DNA from: Prostheceraeus crozeri
Taxonomy: Eukaryota > Platyhelminthes > Polycladida > Euryleptidae
Length of the DNA stretch: 64,000 nucleotides
Direction of reading: 5' to 3'
Assembly (NCBI GenBank): GCA_907163375.1
Contig: CAJQUW010012901.1
Coordinates: forward strand, 1-64,000
Shown here: one piece after another, positions 59,249-64,000 of the stretch
Layout of the letters: each line of letters opens with the position of its first letter
Numbering within the stretch: position 1 is the stretch's first letter
Made by a program: the position numbers and the translations under genes
Notes under the pieces: generated by a model
Database searches by the model: none
What the model was told of the DNA's origin: nothing
What the model saw: only the letters and a program-made list of their open reading frames with translations

Positions 59249-60853
59249 CGGTGTCACCAAAGTCGGGGACCATAGGGAAAATAAGAAAGAATAAGATATT
59301 AAATATAGAAAGAAGAAAAAAATGAAGGAACATTGCGGTCTAACTTGCACTTTTTTAATCTCATCTCGGTTTGAAATGATGGTTTGGACTAAATGGCTTA
59401 GAAGCTGACTTAATCAGTCACTCACACTCTGGACGCTAAATGCAGATCATAGGACGAAAACCAATTTGCCTCCACTGTGGTTTCGCTTAGGCGAAGTTTT
59501 CCCTATATTTGTCAACGAGTCGTCCGTTATGTTTTCTATCACTCGCTTTAGAGCAGTAGCTCGATTGCTCATTTATTTACGGATGTCGTTAACAAAGGAT
59601 GTGCGAGTGGAAATTGTTTTTGATGGCAGGTAACATGAGAGCTTCACATCGTGAAGTTGAGCCAAGATGAATACTAAGAGTACCCTACTTATAACATAGC
59701 ACCTCAACCGTTGGAAAGATAGTCCGAAAATTTCAAGGAGACGGGAAAGGTTGCTGGACAGACAGCGGCTGGAAGACCCGATAGACGGACGACACAAAAG
59801 CTGATGATACTGGCGAAGTTCGTGGCGCGTCTAGAAAATCACTGCGGAAGTACAGCCAGTGAGCTCGGTGTTATTCCGAAAAAGCACGGTTCATAAAATG
59901 CTCAAGCTAGAAGAAAAATTCCACCCATACAAAGATCTCCAACTCTTACAGTATTTGAATGATGACGATATGATCGACGATCAGAAATGTGTGGAATGGT
60001 TTCTCGATCATATAAATGAGGGGTGGGGGGGGGGGGGGGGGGGGGGGGGGGTGTGGGGGTCAACGCAATTTTTTGGAAGAGGTTATGGTTCGCGACGAAG
60101 CCTGTTTCCATGTGTTAGCGAGGTCAATAAGCTGAACATGCGATAAGGGGGAGCCAAATCAATCTTCACTGGATGCGAGTTGATTAATGGTCACGGTTCG
60201 CGAAGGGACTGTGTGGTGTGGTTATGGGATCTCGTTTGATGGACCTTTCTTTTTCCATGAAACTGTGATCGGCGACACTTACTTGAAAATGCTGCAGGAG
60301 CAGTTGCTGCCTGTGATTTAATGATATGGATTCAAGCCCACCTGGTGTCAAAACAAGATGGTGCACCGGCCGATTTACTCTGTCAAAGTGAGAAATTGGC
60401 TCGATGAGGTACTTTGATTAGCGGGATCGGTCGGCGAGGAAACTGTCGATTGGGCTCCGAGGTGTCCTGACCACCACTCCTCTCGATTCCTTTCTTGGGG
60501 GTCCATATTAAGAACAGGGTATATCAGACCGAATCAGAGATGTTATCTCCTTGCAGAGAGAATCTGGGGGAATGCTACGAGATGCGCAAATATGAGGTGA
60601 TGCTGCGAAATGTGCACATGATATTTCAAGCGATTTCGAAGTGGCATTGAGGGGCATGGTGAGTACTTCGAACATTTACTATAAACACATACATGTACAT
60701 AGGCCTACAAGTTGGCTGTGCTAAGTATAAAAGTTGTTTTCACTTCATTGTTCATATAATATATGTCCCTTATCACGAACTATGCTGATTGTTCCATATT
60801 ATACTCATATTTTCTACTCAATCCCTATGGTTCCCGACTTTGCGGACACCCTG
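59249..60853 (+). mobile_element. Mariner-like transposon, decayed
   Basis: The left TIR (CGGTGTCACCAAAGTCGGGG, then ACCATAGGG) mirrors the right end (CCCTATGGTTCCCGACTTTG, then CGGACACCCTG). TA flanks both ends (59247-59248 and 60854-60855). A plus-strand transposase relic lies inside. A 40-bp G run near 60019-60060 interrupts it. The size (1605 bp) fits a full-length mariner-type element. Confidence 0.82.
59820..60660 (+). pseudogene. Mariner-type transposase, multiply broken
   Basis: In successive frames the strand shows KFHPYKDLQLLQYLNDDDM, then EEVMVRDEACFHV-type (S/R)DE(A)-x-FH, VNKLNMR, a VVWLWDL-type strand, KQDGAPADL (the second catalytic Asp region) and a DRSARKLSIGLRG-type segment. 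FHPYK, D-E-A-x-FH and QDGAPA are characteristic of a mariner transposase group common in arthropods. Frameshifts, stops and the G run make it non-functional. Confidence 0.75.
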
Positions 60854-62917
60854 TATATAATTAGCACTGGGTAAACAACAATTCAGTATTAACCCCAACC
60901 CCGTTGAGAGGAGGTATTATGTCCTCCATCCCGATCTCCTATACAGCGGAACGGTGTTGCAGATGCTAACAATAGTCCGTTGATTGGAAGAAAAGCTTCC
61001 ATAGATGGACAACTTAAGTCATCCTACCCTTTCGTCTCTGCTTATATTCAATTATAAAATGCTAATCGAATACAAAAGATATGAAACGGATGTTAATTAG
61101 AAGCGCAGCATTCCATTCCGGAGATTTATTGGAAGTCCTCTAGGTGAACCCGTGCATATACGCAAGGAATCACTTACCTCTCCTAAGGCTCCCGTGTAAT
61201 CAAAGCAGGATCCGGCCGGCTATTACTCCCGCATAGCCCCGAACCCTCATCCTTGAACATTCAATGTCTCTATGCAATGAGGCATGGTAGTGTGTACTAT
61301 GTAAATCCTTATTAGTTTAATTAATGTGCAGTATTTATATAAAGGAGGCTTATGCGCTTCTGATCTAATCATATCTAATCAAATGACATGGATGCGAGAT
61401 ACAACTACAGTGAGTTCAAAATACAGCGCATCTAATATTGTTGCATTTAATGGTAAGATAACTTCTTAAAAATACTTACCAAAGACCGCGCACATTGTGG
61501 CTCCAGTTGAGGTCTATTTGGAGATCTACAAAACGACAAAACATTCTTTGTGTATAGATCGATATCCATAGAGATAAAATTGCCTTTTGAATGTAAAATG
61601 TTCAGCAGAAATACGATTGAAATATGTTGCAGTACTATAAGAAAGCAATATCGGAGTATTTCTCCGAATCAAATTGAACAAAAGCTAATTTGACATGTAC
61701 ACTTTAGAGCACACACGTCCACGAGTTTCCTGTAATGTAAAAATTATCTCTTGTGCGTTTTGAAATAATGGTTTAATTATTGCTGAACGCAAGAAATAGA
61801 CTCACAAGTGATCTAGAGTAGATCTAGAATGAAGAAAAGATTTCGAGCCGCTACTCTCTGCTCTGTGAGGAAAGTGAATTTGGAAACGGGACACGGTTGA
61901 AAACTGCATAAAATGAACTCTGAGTTCAAGAAATCCAAACTTCATCGATAGATTCACTATTTCGCCTATGGACAAAAAACAAGTTTGATTTGCTAAACAT
62001 CGTTAGATATTTAAATGTCATAGTATTCCTTCTTGATACATACATAATGTGGCCCGAGCCAGACACGAGCCGGCTTGCCCTAGTTTTGAATTACGCATTC
62101 TTTCAGGATTCGGAGGGAAATTCGCAATAACTATTGACTTTAACAGCATATCCCAGTCATTTAAAATTTCTTTTTGGTGTTAACACGGACTTGATAGCCA
62201 CTAATTGCACATTTATGCAATAATGCTCAGTAGATGAGTTCATATCTGCCAGATAACACAAGGCTTGTAAGTACATTGAATAGGTGTACGTGCAAGGGAA
62301 CAAAAATAGCAGTTTTTGCAGTATGTCTCTTTAAAAAATGTCTTAAAGCTGGTTTTAAGGCAGGTTTTTAAACATGAATTAACTCGGTTTTGTCAACGAT
62401 AAAGTTGAACAGGCCAGACAGAGTGCGACCCTTAGGTAAATGGGCCTTACCCGAGCCCTAAAACGAACGCCTAAGGTGGTCAGACTTGAAGGTGGCACGT
62501 TTTCAATTCTCAGCTTATTAACTGAACACACAAAGTCTTGTCCTACGTAATTCCAGTGTAACTGAAGTCATCATTGTAATCAAGCTTTAGACTAATTAAG
62601 CTGCTAAATATCTAAGTTTGTTTAGCTGATGGTTAATACTCAACTATTCACTTAAAAATTATGAACTCTAATATCATAAAAATTCTAATCAAATCATTTT
62701 GTCGAATACTTCCAAGACATTTATTCATGCCAATTACCGACCGCGTCTGTCGAAGTTAAAAGGCTACATGTGAGAAGCAGCTGAATATGGCTGCATCCTT
62801 GAATCATTCTTGAGGTAGTGAAAGTAGAGCTGGCTGGATGACTGAACCTTCCATTCTTATTCGAAGTAACGTCAGGTGACTGTTATTTGACAAAGATGGA
62901 GAAAGTGTAGTGCATTT
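60854..62917. other. No confident gene; possible 5' exons of the coiled-coil gene
   Basis: On the minus strand, consensus donors occur at 61178 (GAG|GTAAGTG) and 61480 (TTTG|GTAAGTA). The second closes a 46-bp segment (61480-61525) with a GTTTTGTAG acceptor. Coding cannot be confirmed and the phases do not join cleanly to 58885. Confidence 0.3.
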
Positions 62918-63644
62918 TAGTCCGGCAGCCAGAACGAGTTTCTGCAGGGAACGAGGCCGAAAGTGAGACTTTCACAGAATGCTGTACATCCTATGCCTAC
63001 TACGAATCGGCACGTCTTCCGCGTTCTAGTGAGTTCCTCTTCTTGTCAGACAAGATCAAAGAAAAACACATGTAAATCCAATGGGACGCAGATTGCAGTT
63101 TTTAGCTAAAATGAAATTTTCCATGTTTTCTCTGATTAAACGAAAATTATTAAGCCCAGAGTCATAATTTTTGACATGGAATGTCTTCAGGTCATTTCCT
63201 ATCATGTTCATGCACTCCTGTCTATAAAGCTAAACAAATTTAGATTTGGCGAGCTTCTTAATGTCGGCAAACACAAACATTTTGAGCAACTTTATCCATA
63301 TTTAACCACATTCTCGCATGCATTCCCGATTAGATGCATGATAAAAGCACATGCATATCATAGGAAATGACCTGAAGACATTCCATGTCAAAAATTGTGA
63401 CTCTGGACTTAGTACTTTTCGTTTAATCAGAGAAAATATAGAAAATTTCATTTTTGCTGAAAACTGCAATCTGCGTCCCATTGGCTTTACATGTGTTTTT
63501 CTTTGATCTTGTCTGACAGGAAGAGGAACTCACTAGAACTCGGCAGACGTGCTGATTCGTAGTAGGCATAGGGTGTACATCATTCTGTGAAAGTCTCACT
63601 TTCGGCCTCGTTCCCTGCAGAAACTCGTTCTGGCTGCCGGACTA
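62918..63644. repeat. Long near-perfect palindrome, arms about 290 bp
   Basis: The arm at 62918-63205 and the arm at 63354-63644 are reverse complements along their length, with few mismatches, from TAGTCCGGCAGCCAGAACGA at one end to TCGTTCTGGCTGCCGGACTA at the other. The loop is about 150 bp. The ORF that crosses the loop (63176-63370) is incidental. It behaves as a foldback element or an inverted duplication and could give a long hairpin RNA. Confidence 0.9.
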
Positions 63645-64000
63645 TTTGTCATAATCAGCTAATTAGGACGGGAGCTACTAAAGATTTCCTAAATTGTCGC
63701 ACAAATGGCTTGAATGCATGGATTTGTAAATTTGTAGTATTGACAGCCCGTATACAAAAATCAAATTCTAAAGTGGCACAGGCCAGTCGCTTTTGGTTAT
63801 AGGTTAAGGTTAAAGGACCTCCCATTGGAATCCATATTTACAATGGCAAATTTCAAGAAATATTTTTGGATTGTGAAAAAAACAACCATCGGCAATTTTC
63901 GTACAATTTTCTTTTGCAGAAAGAAACTATTTATTCAGAATGCCATGAAATCAAAACTGATTCGGTTTTTCAGAACTTTAACTTCGATGTATAGTTAATG
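63645..64000. other. No gene seen
   Basis: AT-rich sequence to the window end. Confidence 0.45.

Noticed and set aside
59859-60146. 95-codon ORF with a Gly run
   Set aside because: It is a mariner transposase remnant read through the inserted G run, not a separate gene.
63176-63370. 64-codon ORF across the palindrome loop
   Set aside because: It spans arm and loop sequence without motif and is best explained as chance.

Overview
The window looks like intron-rich, AT-rich nuclear DNA of an invertebrate animal. Support comes from sparse short coding exons with consensus splice sites, a gene spread over at least 42 kb, and a dense mix of metazoan transposons: Penelope-like elements, hAT, Tc1/mariner, RTE-type non-LTR fragments and foldback repeats. 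The mariner and non-LTR types present are common in arthropods and other marine invertebrates, but the species cannot be named from the sequence. Many single-base indels and long G, C and T runs suggest that some breaks may be long-read assembly errors.

Layout. 1-2267 is almost pure T. 2.3-5.2 kb holds three unassigned coding remnants on the minus strand: a P-loop NTPase fragment, a RING-like Cys/His-rich ORF, and a start-less ORF. 5.8-6.3 kb is a GC-rich patch with repeated G-run motifs. 9.2-9.4 kb carries a decayed Penelope tail. 12.65-13.9 kb is an internally deleted Tc1-like element with a second, inverted copy at 56.4-58.3 kb. 14.4-14.8 kb encodes a partial THAP domain.

The one probable host gene runs on the minus strand. 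Its exons at 53109-53241, 23709-24190 and 16954-17115 join in compatible phases and end at a stop, with AATAAA at 16721. A probable upstream exon lies at 58717-58885. It encodes a coiled-coil protein with Ser/Pro/Gln-rich linkers and an acidic tail. I could not identify its family. Its 29-kb intron holds most of the transposons.

The centrepiece is a 10.7-kb array (25588-36246) of five nearly identical Penelope-like units of about 2.5 kb. Three point left and two point right, meeting at a junction near 31917. One 13-bp target-site duplication flanks the whole array. Every unit with the region encodes reverse transcriptase and GIY-YIG endonuclease in two overlapping frames instead of one ORF, and each unit tail carries a hammerhead-ribozyme-like motif. 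Two other Penelope GIY-YIG fragments (23.2 and 38.3 kb) sit inside inverted repeats.

Further right lie an inverted-repeat block (37.3-39.2 kb), non-LTR fragments (40.2-41.0 and 48.1-48.4 kb), a hAT-like element with subterminal motif arrays (41516-44878), a MADF-domain ORF (49.5 kb), foldback repeats (48.5-52.7 kb), a mariner copy (59249-60853) and a long palindrome (62918-63644). The rest is AT-rich non-coding DNA in which I see no gene.
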